The notes under the pieces: generated by a model | The model's database searches: none | Told to the model about the DNA's origin: nothing | What the model saw: only the letters and a program-made list of their open reading frames with translations | Shown here: positions 28,710-41,331 of the stretch, one piece after another | Numbering within the stretch: the stretch's first letter is position 1 | How the letters are laid out: each line of letters begins with the position of its first letter | Made by a program: the position numbers and the translations under genes | Assembly (NCBI GenBank): GCA_030998225.1 | Contig: JAPYXD010000742.1 | Span: forward strand, 2,976,001-3,040,000 | DNA from: Diplolepis rosae | Lineage: Eukaryota > Arthropoda > Insecta > Hymenoptera > Diplolepididae | Length of the DNA stretch: 64,000 nucleotides | Reading direction: 5' to 3'

Positions 28710-29945
28710 TTCAGTCTCGCGGAACTCGCGGAAGCCCAAACGAATGATGATGAAATTAAAGCTCTCATCTCCGACCCTAAATTCTCTTTGAACGTTTGCA
28801 AAATCCAATGGGGTCCTGAACATACGTTAATTTACTGCGACCTAACTGGCGAAGCACTTCGTCCCATTATTCCATCGTCACTCAGGGAACGAGTGTTTAA
28901 ACTATTCCATCATCCAGCACATCCGAGCGCAAAAGTTACGGACCGCGTTATCCGTAAGCACTACGTATGGCCATCGGTGCGTCGCGAAATCTCCGACTGG
29001 TGCAAAGCATGTCATGAATGCCAACAGACGAAAATTTCGCGGTACAATCGTGTGTTGCCATCAAACTTTCCAGCTCCGGATGGACGCTTTCGCCATGTTC
29101 ATATGGACATCGTTGGACCGCTTCCAATCAGCAATGGTTTTAAATATTTCCTCACTATCATCGACCGTTTTTCACGATGGTCTGAGGCGGTTCCACTTGC
29201 TATCATCGAAGCATTAACCGTTTGTAGAGCTTTTGTTGATCAATGGGTCTCTCGTTATGGCTCGCCTGAGACTCTAACAACCGACCAAGGGAGTCAATTT
29301 GAATCTCAGATCTTCTCAGCGCTGTTGAAACTGATTGGCTGCAATCGCATTCGCACCACTGCTTATCATCCCTCTTCTAACGGTATGATTGAACGGTGGC
29401 ACCGCTAGTTTAAGGCAGCCATTATGTGCCATTCCGACCCAGAATGGTCCCGCTCGCTATCAACCATTTTGCTGGGCCTCAGGTGTAACGTTCTGGACGT
29501 CGGAGCTTCACCAGCAGAGTTTGTGTTCGACGCAACACTTCGGATTCCAGGATAGTTCTTCCTCCCCGAGGATTTCTCACCTGACCCACACATCTTTCTC
29601 GAAGAAATCCGCGACCACATGCGTCGGATAAAATCAGTTCCTGTTGCACAAAAATACAAACGTAAAGCATTTATTTTCAAAGACTTGAAAGATTCTACTC
29701 ACGTTTTCGTTTGTGATCACGCCAAAAAAGCATTAGAGCGCCCATACACGGTCCCACATAAGATCTTAAACCGAACTTCCGACAGGGTTTACGAAATAGA
29801 TTTTAACGACGTTTCTCGCCGCGCCTACATCGAGAATATAAAGCCAGCATATTTCATGCGCGACGACATTGATCAACTTCCTTCTGAAGAAATAGCGTCG
29901 GCTGTATTACGAAAGTACTCTCGCAAACGAGTATCGTTCATGTAA
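28710..29945 (+). pseudogene. gypsy D integrase
   Basis: In the same frame as the reverse transcriptase: a zinc domain with H-x-x-A-H (LFHHPAHPS) and C-x2-C (CKACHECQQTK); catalytic core Asp in HVHMDIVGPLP, second Asp in LTTDQGSQFES, catalytic Glu in YHPSSNGMIERWHR; then a C-terminal domain with YTVPHKILNRTSDRVYEI. TAG codons at 29406 (directly after ERWHR) and 29553 break it. The frame ends at TAA 29943. In this family integrase inserts the element DNA into chromosomes. Confidence 0.92.
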
Positions 29946-30526
29946 ATGGATCTAGATGTTATTTGGTTATTGAACGAAGTCGGAAAAGAACCAAGACAAG
30001 TCAAACGTCTGTGACTGGCTTGGTATCTTCCCCTTTCGTCATCAATCTCGCGAATAACTATCTTGTCACCCATTTGACATTATTTGCATTTCTGTCGTCT
30101 CAACCTTTAATTGTTACAAATGTCGACGAAATGAACTACATATCTGTTTTTTTTTGCTAACATCGAGCCTTTTATCAATGGTAATCATCGATCTTGCGAC
30201 TGCCTATTGTTAGAAATTAGTATTCGTTAGGTTAGGCCAGCCTGAATCGCTAAATTTCGTCTACAATAATGTTAATCGCATGTTATGAACTGATTGTTAT
30301 CGAAACAAATCGCTATTTTCGATGTTAAAAGCGGAGTAACATTTTTATTTTTCTTTACTATCGTCAAAATTTTTTTTTATGCGTAGTATAAATTAATCTC
30401 ACAACGTGTACAACATTTATTTTATAAAAACTAACTGTATTATTGTACATTTTACATTATGCGTACAATACTCAAAACAAACTTCACATGTATACTCTTT
30501 GACCGCTCTCACTCAGGGGGGAGTAC
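29946..30526. other. gypsy D 3' untranslated region
   Basis: AT-rich with no recognised frame. It ends in a purine run CAGGGGGGAG (about 30514-30523), a good polypurine tract directly before the LTR. Confidence 0.6.
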
Positions 30527-30762
30527 TGTAGGGAACGACGGAATGTATTTTGACTCACCGAGTCTCCCAACCCTGACGATCAACCACTACGCCGCAGCGG
30601 CGGCCATGTCAGACTACAGTCGTCACTTAGTCGTTCCACAGACAAGACGCTACGCGTCTCATAACTGTTGTTGTTTGAATAAATAATTATTTGTTAACTA
30701 AAGCGCAATGTCAGTTATTTATAAAGTTTACCCTTACCGACTTGGGAAGTAGGCTCCCAACA
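30527..30762 (+). mobile_element. gypsy D 3' LTR
   Basis: Starts TGTAGGGAAC after the polypurine tract and ends CTCCCAACA, giving short inverted ends TGT(A/T)GGGA. It contains AATAAATAATT (about 30679) as a polyadenylation signal. The length of 236 bp is short but normal for mag-like elements. The partner 5' LTR is not in the window, so the element is 5'-truncated. Confidence 0.75.
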
Positions 30763-32248
30763 CTGATTAACCAAAAAGCCTATACTGTTAAAACAAACAA
30801 CCCCCTCTATAGAACCAATACACCGCCCGCAGAACCGCTTTTCGGCTTTGCAGGATATTATGGACAAATAAAAAGTTCTTATACTAGTACCCAGAAGTTA
30901 TTGGAACCAAACCACAAGTACGAGTGGCGTGAAAATGTCTCAAGTTATGATGATCTCCCAGATGCCGACGCAGATACTTTCGATCCTTCATCTATTTTAA
31001 AATTTCAATCAAAAAATTCATAAGAATTGTTTGAATTATTTTTTTCACATTCAATGAAAAACTATATTATCGAAGCTACTACGGACAATAACTTCGATTT
31101 GAATGTGGGTGATTCGGAGCGATTTATCGTGATCATAATGATTACGATAATCAATTCCTGGAAACAGCAGTCTGAATATTGGTCCAATAAACGGCTCTTA
31201 CAGTGTCCAATAATAAAATATCTCATGCCAAGAGAAATATTTGTCAAAATAAAAAAGTACATAAGGTTTTATAAACTCTAAGGCGAAGATAAAGATGGCA
31301 AAGCCTGGAAAGTCAGACATTTGTTTGATTTGTTTCGCGAAAATTGCATGAGGTATGGTTTTTTGACTTCTTCCTGGCAATTGATGAAGTTATGGTGAAA
31401 TATTTTGGGAGATTCATCATCAAACAATTCATAAGGAATAAACAGATTGAGTTCGGGATAAAGTTGTGGGCAGTATGCTCTTTTGATGGATCAGAATTTA
31501 TTGGGTAAAACTTTAAGAGAAAAACTCAAAAAGTATCATTTAGTTTTTGATAACTTTTTTACCTCTCCAGATCTCATGATCCATTTGCAAAAAATTGGGC
31601 TGGCGGCAACCGGTAGAGTTCGACAAAATCGTGTGAAAGCGAAAATTGATATGCCAAAATAGCAGTTAGAGAAACAACTATTTCACTTTACGATGGAAAT
31701 TCAAAATTGAATTACATAACTGTGATGGACTCAAAATTAGTATCAGTACATTCCACTGAATACGGAGATAAGCCGAAAATTGAGATGGAAAGATGGCATG
31801 AAAAATCTATACAGCAAATGTTCTTCCCTCAAGCATTTTCTAAGTACAACACGTACATGGGTGGAGTCAATCTCCATAATCAACATTGCAATACACTCAT
31901 GCCGACAATTCGCAGTAAAAAGTGGACATGGTGTCTCTTCCTGAGACTCATTCAAGTTGCTTTATCCAACGCTACTGTTATTCAAAACAAGCTTTATCCA
32001 GATGAGAGAAAGGGTACAAAGGATATTGTAGAAGAGGTTTGTGAATATTATATTGAGAAATTCGAAAATGCAGATCGACCTAAACGAAAGAACAGGTCTG
32101 CTAGTTCAGCTGGCGTGGACGACGAACACAAGATAATTATTGGTAAACGCCACAAATGTGAAGCAGAAAACTGCTCGGTATACACTGAAAGATATTGTTT
32201 ACTATGTAAAGTCTCTCTTGGCAGGGAACACAGAAAAAATCATGCCTA
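30763..32248 (+). pseudogene. piggyBac-type transposase with altered active site
   Basis: Fragments in several frames read WRENVSSYDDLPD, then LFELFFSHSMKNYIIEATTDN and YLMPREIFVKIKKYIRF. The catalytic domain follows: FLAIDEVMVKYFGRFII (first Asp, codon at 31383), IKLWAVCSFDGSEFIG, KKYHLVFDNFFTSPDLM (second Asp, 31549) and NYITVMDSKLVSVHSTEYGD. The last catalytic block reads YMGGVNLHNQ, where piggyBac enzymes have G-G-V-D-x-x-D-Q, so both C-terminal catalytic Asp are Asn (codons 31869 and 31878). SKKWTWCLFLRL and a Cys-rich tail (HKCEAENC, YCLLCKVS) follow, ending at TAA 32247. piggyBac enzymes move DNA at TTAA sites. At least four breaks lie before 31707, while 31707-32249 is an intact 180-codon frame. 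Confidence 0.85.
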
Positions 32249-33606
32249 AATATCTTGTGCAATCGGTTCGAATAAAATCTTGATTTCCGGATAAACCTGA
32301 GTATTTTATTTTCTAACGATAATACACTAACAAAATAGAATCTGAAAAAAATACTATAGAGGTTTTCGACTTTTGTTTCCCGCAGAATCGATTGACATTA
32401 TTAGTTTTCTGAAATTGCAAAATTTTTGTTAATTTGTTTAAATAATATCGCATAAACAATTGGAATCGCAAAAAGAAAAAACACGGGTAATTTTTTTTTT
32501 CATTTGGACAGTGATCCAATAGTTAGTTATCTAGTCTAGATTTCTCTTGAATAATAATGGGTTCATCTCATTTTTTAGAAATATTTTTGAACAAAACTCA
32601 ATCTTCTATATTTGTCATTACATAAAGAATGAAAATGTGCATTTCATTTACCTCCATTTTTTTTGCTTTCAAAATTATAGGTTTTTCACTACTTCGAGGA
32701 GCTTCTTCGCTCGAAGAAGTCTCGGAAGCTGCACTAACCAACACTTCATTTGGTGGCCACTTTGATCTCGTAGTTGTCATTAGCTCCTTAAGATCTTCCA
32801 CGGACTCTGATAAAACATGCAGTATATATATTACCAAAGCTAATATTTTCAGTACACAAACATGTTTTTCAAATCACTTATAGTACATGACGTTTTCCTA
32901 GTGCACTTGCGTTTCTATTGTACTAAAGCTTTCATAATTTATTTATTTCATAATAGCTAATTATAATACTTAATTCACGATTTTAAACCTGAGGATGGTA
33001 AAAATTGAAATGATCAGAAATCAAACTGTGAATCAAACATTAAAAGTGACAAAGTACCTCTTCCATATGAACAAAACAAGAAAATTCAAGTTGGAAATTA
33101 AAAAATAAAATACAATTAGTAAAAATATTTTAACATTTAAGACAAATCTCCTTCCTTCATTCCTTTGAAAATATTTAAAAAAATATTCGAAATGAAAAAT
33201 TCCTTCTTTCAATTAAGAAAAAAAAATTCAAAATTAAAACATTTTCAAAGTTAAAAATAAATTAGGGAATCTATTCTGGAACCATTCGAATATTTTTTGC
33301 ATGCAATTTTATGCTTCTGTACTCTACTAAAGATCGTGAGTAAAGAAGAAATAGAATGATAAATTCGCATGCGAAAAATTTCCGAGTGCTGTCCAGAATA
33401 GAGCTTTGCTAGTTCTCCTGATAATCAATAAACAAAACATCTCGTCCATGTGCCTATCTCTTTGTTCTGTTTCTTCTGTATTTTGATTGTAGTAGTGGCG
33501 TATTTTGAGGCGAAGAAACAAAATCATGTGCGTACACGAGCATAGGCAACCAATGACGTTCAACTTCCACATTTGAACCAATAAAATTATCCCAGGTCAT
33601 ATCCTA
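32249..33606. other. AT-rich non-coding DNA
   Basis: No recognised gene or repeat. Open frames at 32598-32883 on both strands are low-complexity (serine- and phenylalanine-rich) shadows. A purine/pyrimidine-skewed, A-rich stretch lies at 33160-33260. Confidence 0.5.
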
Positions 33607-34060
33607 TTGGACTACGCATGGTATAATATTGTACAAATGACTCTTCCACACGAGAATCATCGTCTGTCGAGACCTCTAACATCGGAAAAGTGTAAATGGA
33701 AGGCAACAGAATGGCGATACTGGCTACTATTCTATGCTGAACACTGTCTACAAGAAATCTTAAACGAATGTGCTTTGAAACATTTTTCATTGTTCTCGAA
33801 TTCAATATTCACTTTATTCCAAAAGAATATTACTCTAGAGAAATTGGACCAATGTGAAGTAGACTTGTTAAATTTTGTAGGATAATTTGAGTTACTTGAA
33901 AGGATCCGTTACTTTTAACGTGCACAGCCTTCTACATTTGGTTCCGACTGTTAGAAAAAGTGGTGCAATATGGAGGTGTTCAGCTTTAGCGACTGGAAAT
34001 ACCATATTTTATTTAAAGTAATGTGTGCGTAGTCCAAAAGGAATATAGGACCAGATGGCG
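33607..34060 (+). pseudogene. EnSpm-type transposase-associated domain relic
   Basis: The frame reads a basic segment LPHENHRLSRPL, then CKWKATEWRYWLLFYAEH, HFSLFSNSIFTLFQKNI and CEVDLLNFVG, stopping at 33883. The K-A-T-E-x-R-x-[FW]-L-L-Y core followed by a H-F-x-L-x-x-[AS]-I helix is typical of the domain C-terminal to many EnSpm/CACTA-like transposases in animals. Downstream codons in shifted frames (RNVHSLLH-like, then a GAIWRCSA-like segment to about 34000) look like its continuation. It is a fragment with many stops and lies 0.6 kb before the satellite array. Confidence 0.45.
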
Positions 34061-34681
34061 ATAAGGACACTTCAGGCTAATGTTTTCAAAAGCGTAGTAT
34101 GAGAATCAAAAGAAATATCTCCTTGCTTATCCTACTGTGAATCAATTTTCTCTAAAAACAAAGTACAAAATTATGGTCGTAGTAGCGATCAGGACGTTGT
34201 TTTTCTAGGGGAGGAAACAAAGATTGACATTGTTTATAATTATCTGAAAAAAGCACGGATGTTTTAAACTTTGATCGATGCATTTTCAAAACATGATTGT
34301 TCACAGTGTAGAATATCGTCGTCCACAAAAAACAAATGACAGAGTTTTTCGTCTATTCAATGGAGAATAAATAAGGATTTTAAAACCATTAAATTTTGAC
34401 GAAAAAAGTTGGGCAGGAGTAAGATATTTCATAGTAGAAAAATTATTATAACCTTGCAGTACTGAGAATACTCCACGCAACAATGGTAAAATCAATGATC
34501 CTCATTCAAAGAATATAATTAAAATACTTTGAGACAGAACGGAAGAAGAAGTCATACCTCTTTCGAAAATCAGTGACAAATGCGTTTTTATTAATGTAGA
34601 TAACGAAATGTATCTCTCTGCACTTCCAAACACGGTTGCAATTCCGTAGAGCTTAATATTTAAAGAACGCGGGAAACTGAT
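34061..34681. other. non-coding DNA bordering the satellite
   Basis: AT-rich. Possibly a highly decayed continuation of the transposase relic. No repeat unit of the satellite is recognisable before about 34682. Confidence 0.45.
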
Positions 34682-35900
34682 TTAATATTTAGCTTTTAAC
34701 CATATTTATTCCTATTTGCACTACAATTCAAGCGAATATTAATTTTTCCACACGGACTACTTTCAGATTCATTTGAACTTGTTCAGGATTCTTTGCTTCA
34801 TTCGGACATATTCAGGATTCAACCAGATTTTTTCTCGTATGCACTGAAATTCAAGCGAATAAAAACTTTCCACCCGGACTACTTCGAGATTAATTCGGAC
34901 CTCTCCTAGTTTCTGTATGTCAGACGAACAGATATAGGATTAAACCCCACTTTCTTCCATTTGCACTGAGCTTCTGGGGGCTGACATTTTTTTCGCCCGG
35001 ACTACTTTCACATTCATTTGGATTGTTCCAGATTCTGTGTTTCAGACGTACATATTTAACTTTCAACCAGATTTATTCCTGTTTGCACTTCAGTTCAAGC
35101 GAATATTAATTTTCCCACCCGGCCTACTTTCAGATTAATTCGGACCTCTCCTAGGTTCTGTGTTTTGGACGAATATATTCAGGATTCAAACAGATTTATT
35201 GCCGTTTGCTCTTTAATTCTCGCAAATAATAATTTTTCCTCCCATACTACTTTCAGATTAATTCGGACCTCTCCTAGTTTCTGTATATCAGACGAACAGA
35301 TTTAGGATGCAACCCGACTTTTTTCCATTTGCACTCAACTTCTGGGGTCTGATATTTTTTTCTCCCAGACTACTTTCAGATTTATTTTGACTTGTTCCAG
35401 ATTCTGTGTTTCAGAAGGACATATTTAGCTTTCAACCATATTTATTCCTGTTTGCACTTCAAATCAAGCGAATATTAATTTTTCCACCACGACTACTTTC
35501 AGTTTAATTTGTACTTTTCCCGGATTCTGTTGTTCAGACCGACAGATTTAGGATGCAACCCGACTTTTTTCCATTTGCACATTTATTCTGGGGTCTGATA
35601 CTTTTTGTCCCGGAATACTTTCAGATTCATTTGGAGTTGTTCCAGATTATGTGTTACAGACGGACATATTTGAGTTTAAGACAGATTTATTCCAATTTTC
35701 ACTTTAATGCTCGCAAATAATTATTTTTTCTCCCTTACTACATTCAGATTTATTCAGACCTCTCCTGGTATCTGTATGTAAAAAGAAAAGATATTAAATA
35801 CAACCAGAGATTTTTCTATTTGCACTTTAATTCTAGCGAATATTAAATTTTCCACCCAGACTAATTTCAGATTAATTCGGACTTCTTCGGAATTCTGTTG
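34682..35900 (+). repeat. degenerate left edge of the satellite
   Basis: The first ten or so monomers are strongly diverged from each other and from the core, with indels and motifs such as CCTCTCCTAGTTTCTGTATG that are rare in the core. Array-edge decay is expected where unequal exchange no longer homogenises repeats. Confidence 0.75.
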
Positions 35901-38900
35901 TTCAGACCGACAGATTTAGGATGCAACCCGATTTTTTTCCATTTGCACTTTTAATCTGGGGGATGATATTTTTTTCTTCCCGATTACTTTCAGATTCATT
36001 TGGACTTGTTACATATTCTGTGTTTCAGACAGACATATTTAGCTTTCAAACAGATTTATTGCTATCTGCACTTCAATTCAAGCGAATATTAATTTTTCCA
36101 TCCCGAATACTTTCAGTTTAATTGGTACTTCTCCCGGATTCTGTTGTTCAGACCGACAGATTTAGGATGCAACCCGACTTTTTTCCATTTGCACTTTTCT
36201 TCTGGGGGATGATATTTTTTTCTTCCCGATTACTTTCAGATTCATTTGGACTTGTTCCATATTCTGTGTTTCAGACAGACATATTTAGCTTTCAACCAGA
36301 TTTATTCCTGTCTGCACTTCAATTCAAGAGAATATTAATTTTTCCACCCCGACTACTTTCAGTTTAATTTGTACTTCACCCGGATTCTGTTGTTCAGACC
36401 GACAGATTTAGGATGCAACCCGACTTTTTTCCATTTGCACTTTTCTTCTGGGGGATGATATTTTTTTCTTCCCGATTACTTTCAGATTCATTTGGACTTG
36501 TTCCATATTCTGTGTTTCAGACAGACATATTTAGCTTTCAACCATATTTATTCCTGTCTGCACTTCAATTCAAGCGAATATTAATTTCTCCACCCGGACT
36601 ACTTTCAGTTTAATTTTTCCCTTTCCCCGGATTCTGTTGTTCAGACTGACAGATTTAGGATGCAACCCGACTTTTTTCCATTTGCACTCAACTTCTGGGG
36701 TCTGATATTTTTTTGTCCCGAACTACTTTCAGATTCATTTGGACTTGTTCCAAATTCTGGGTTTCAGGCGGAAACATTTAGCTTCCAACCAGATTTATTC
36801 CTGTTTGCACTTCAATTCAAGCGAATAATAATTTTTCCACCCGGACTACTATTAGTTTAATTTTTACTTTTCCCGGATTCTGATGTTTAGACCGACAGAT
36901 TTAGGATGCAACCCGACTTTTTTCCATTTGCACTCAACTTCTGGGGTCTGATATTTTTTTCTCCTGGACTACTTTCAGATTTATTTGGACTTGTTCCAGT
37001 TTCTGTGTTTCAGGCGGAAACATTTAGCTTTCAACCAGATTTATTACTGATTGCACTTCAATTCAAGCGAATAATAATTTTTCCAACCGGACTACTATTG
37101 GTTTAATTTGGACATTTCCCGGATTCTGTTGTGCAGACCGACAGATTTAGGATGCAACACGACTTTTTTGCATTTGCACTCAACTTCTGGGGTCTGATAT
37201 TTTTTTCTCCAGGACTACTTTCAGATTTATTTGGACTTGTTCCAGACTCTGTGTTTCAGACGGACATATTAAGCTTTCAACCAGAATTATTCCTGACTGC
37301 ACTTCAATTCAAGCGAATATTAATTCCTCCACCCGGACTACTTTCAGTTTAATTTGTACATTTCCCGGATTCTGATGTTCAGACCGACAGATTTAGGATG
37401 CAACCCGACTTTTTTCCATTTGCACTCAACTTCTGGAGTCTGATATTTTTTTCCCCCGGACTACTTTCAGATTTATTTAGACTTGTTCAAGATTCTGTGT
37501 TTCAGACGGACATATTAAGCTTTCAACCAGAATTATTCCTGACTGCACTTCAATTCAAGCGAATATTAATTTTTCCACCCCGACTACTTTCAGTTTAATT
37601 TGTACTTTTCCCGGATTCTGTTGTTCAGACCGACAGATTTAGGATGCAACCCGACTTTTTTCCATTTGCACTCAACTTCTGGGGTCTGATACTTTTTGTC
37701 CCGGAATACTTTCAGATTCATTTAGACTTGTTCAAGATTCTGTGTTTCAGGCGGAAACATTTAGCTTTCAACCAGATTTATTCCTGCTTGCACTTCAATT
37801 CAAGCGAATAATAATTTTTCCAGCCGGACGTCTTTCAGTTTAGTTTGTACTTTTCCCGGATTCTGTTGTTCAGACTGACAGATTTAGGATGCAACCCGAC
37901 TTTTTTCCATTTGCACTCAACTTCTGGGGTCTGATACTTTTTGTCCCGGAATACTTTCAGATTTATTTGGACTTGTTCCAGATTCTGTGTTTCAGACGGA
38001 CATCTTTAGCATTCAACCAGATTTATTCCTGTCTGCACTTCAATTCAAGCGAATATTAATTTTTCCACCCCGACTACTTTCAGTTTAATTTGTACTTTTC
38101 CCGGATTCTGTTGTTCAGACCGACAGATTTAGGATGCAACCCGAACTTTTTCCATTTGCACTCAACTTCTGGGGTCTGATATTTCTTTCTCCTGGACTAC
38201 TTTCAGATTTATTTGGACTTGTTCCAGTTTCTGTGTTTCAGACGGACATATTTAGCTTTCAAACTGAATTATTCCTGACTGCACTACAATTCAAGCGAAT
38301 AATAATTTTTCGACGCGGACTACTTTCAGTTTAATTTGTACTTTTCCCGGATTCTGTTGTTCAGACCGACATATTTAGGATGCAACCCGAACTTTTTCCA
38401 TTTGCACTCAACTTCTGGGGTCTGATATTTTTTTCTCCAGGACTACTTTCAGATTTATTTGGACTTGTTCCAGTTTCTGTGTTTCAGATGGACATATTTA
38501 GCTTTCAACAAGAATTATTCCTGCCTGCACTTCAATTCAAGCGAATAATAATTTTTCGACCCGGACTACTTTCAGTTTAATTTGTACTTTTCCCGGATTC
38601 TGTTGTTCAGACCGACAGATTTAGGATGCAACCCGAACTTTTTCCATTTGCACTCAACTTCTGGGGTCTGATATTTTTTTCTCCAGGACTACTTTCAGAT
38701 TTATTTGGACATGTTCCAGACTCTGTGTTTCAGACGGACATATTTAGCTTTCAAACAGAATTATTCCTGACTGCACTTCAATTCAAGCGAATAATAATTT
38801 TTCCACCCGGACTACTTTTAGTTTAATTTGTACGTTTCCCGGATTCTGTAGTTCAGACCGACAGATTTAGGATGCAACCCGACTTTTTTCCATTTGCACA

Positions 38901-39117
38901 TTTATTCTGGGGGCTGATATTTTTTTCTCCCGGACTTCTTTCAGATTTATTTGGACTTGTTCCAGATTCTGTGTTTCAGACGGACATATTTAGCATTCAA
39001 CCAGATTTATTCCTGTCTGCACTTCAATTCAAGCGAATATTAATTTTTCCACCCCGACTACTTTCAGTTTAATTTGTACTTTTCCCGGATTCTGTTGTTC
39101 AGACCGACAGATTTAGG

Positions 39118-41331
39118 ATGCAACCCGACTTTTTTGCATTTGCACTCAACTTCTGGGGTCTGATATTTTTTTCTCCAGGACTACTTTCAGATTTATTTGG
39201 ACTTGTTCCAGTTTCTGTGTTTCAGATGGACATATTTAGCTTTCAACAAGAATTATTCCTGCCTGCACTTCAATTCAAGCGAATAATAATTTTTCGACCC
39301 GGACTACTTTCAGTTTAATTTGTACTTTTCCCGGATTCTGTTGTTCAGACCGACAGATTTAGGATGCAACCCGAACTTTTTCCATTTGCACTCAACTTCT
39401 GGGGTCTGATATTTCTTTCTCCTGGACTACTTTCAGATTTATTTGGACTTGTTCCAGTTTCTGTGTTTCAGACGGACATATTTAGCTTTCAAACAGAATT
39501 ATTCCTGACTGCACTACAATTCAAGCGAATAATAATTTTTCGACGCGGACTACTTTTTAGTTTAATTTGTACGTTTCCCGGATTCTGTAGTTCAGACCGA
39601 CAGATTTAGGATGCAACCCGACTATTTTCCATTTGCACATTTATTCTGGGGATGATATTTTTTTCTCCAGGACTACTTTCAGATTTATTTGGACTTGTTC
39701 CAGATTCTGTGTTTCAGACGGACATCTTTAGCATTCAACCAGATTTATTCCTGTCTGCACTTCAATTCAAGCGAATATTAATTTTTCCACCCCGACTACT
39801 TTCAGTTTAATTTGTACTTTTCCCGGATTCTGTTGTGCAGACCGACAGATTTAGGATGCAACACGACTTTTTTGCATTTGCACTCAACTTCTGGGGTCTG
39901 ATATTTTTTTCTCCTGGACTACTTTCAGATTTATTTGGACTTTTTCCAGTTTCTGTGTTTCAGATGGACATATTTAGCTTTCAACAAGAATTATTCCTGC
40001 CTGCACTTCAATTCAAGCGAATAATAATTTTTCGACCCGGACTACTTTCAGTTTAATTTGTACTTTTCCCGGATTCTGTTGTTCAGACCGACAGATTTAG
40101 GATGCAACCCGAACTTTTTCCATTTGCACTCAACTTCTGGGGTCTGATATTTTTTTCTCCTGGACTACTTTCAGATTTATTTGGACTTGTTCCAGTTTCT
40201 GTGTTTCAGACGGACATATTTAGCTTTCAAACAGAATTATTCCTGACTGCACTACAATTCAAGCGAATAATAATTTTTCGACGCGGACTACTTTCAGTTT
40301 AATTTGTACTTTTCCCGGATTCTGTTGTTCAGACTGACAGATTTAGGATGCAACCCGACTTTTTTCCATTTGCACATTTATTCTGGGGGCTGATATTTTT
40401 TTCTCCCGGACTTCTTTCAGATTTATTTGGACTTGTTCCAGATTCTGTGTTTCAGACGGACATATTTAGCATTCAACCAGATTTATTCCTGTCTGCACTT
40501 CAATTCAAGCGAATATTAATTTTTCCACCCCGACTACTTTCAGTTTAATTTGTACTTTTCCCGGATTCTGTTGTTCAGACCGACAGATTTAGGATGCAAC
40601 CCGAACTTTTTCCATTTGCACTCAACTTCTGGGGTCTGATATTTTTTTCTCCTGGACTACTTTCAGATTTATTTGGACTTTTTCCAGTTTCTGTGTTTCA
40701 GATGGACATATTTAGCTTTCAACAAGAATTATTCCTGCCTGCACTTCAATTCAAGCGAATAATAATTTTTCGACCCGGACTACTTTCAGTTTAATTTGTA
40801 CTTTTCCCGGATTCTGTTGTTCAGACCGACAGATTTAGGATGCAACCCGAACTTTTTCCATTTGCACTCAACTTCTGGGGTCTGATATTTCTTTCTCCTG
40901 GACTACTTTCAGATTTATTTGGACTTGTTCCAGTTTCTGTGTTTCAGACGGACATATTTAGCTTTCAAACAGAATTATTCCTGACTGCACTACAATTCAA
41001 GCGAATAATAATTTTTCGACGCGGACTACTTTCAGTTTAATTTGTACTTTTCCCGGATTCTGTTGTTCAGACCGACAGATTTAGGATGCAACCCGACTTT
41101 TTTCCATTTGCACATTTATTCTGGGGGCTGATATTTTTTTCTCCCGGACTTCTTTCAGATTTATTTGGACTTGTTCCAGATTCTGTGTTTCAGACGGACA
41201 TATTTAGCATTCAACCAGATTTATTCCTGTCTGCACTTCAATTCAAGCGAATAATAATTTTTCGACGCGGACTACTTTCAGTTTAATTTGTACTTTTCCC
41301 GGATTCTGTTGTTCAGACTTAGGATGCAACT
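39118..41331 (+). repeat. 738-bp higher-order repeat, three copies
   Basis: Dimers fall into three variants repeating in order. Type M has CAGATGGACATATT and TTTCAACAAGAATT. Type T has TTTCAAACAGAATT and TTTTTCGACGCGG. Type H has CATTTATTCTGGGGGCTG and AGCATTCAACC. The order M-T-H occurs from 39118, 39856 and 40594, exactly 738 bp apart. The second-position H unit of the first copy carries a 2-bp deletion near 39645, and the last H unit ends in a T-type B monomer. Confidence 0.8.
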
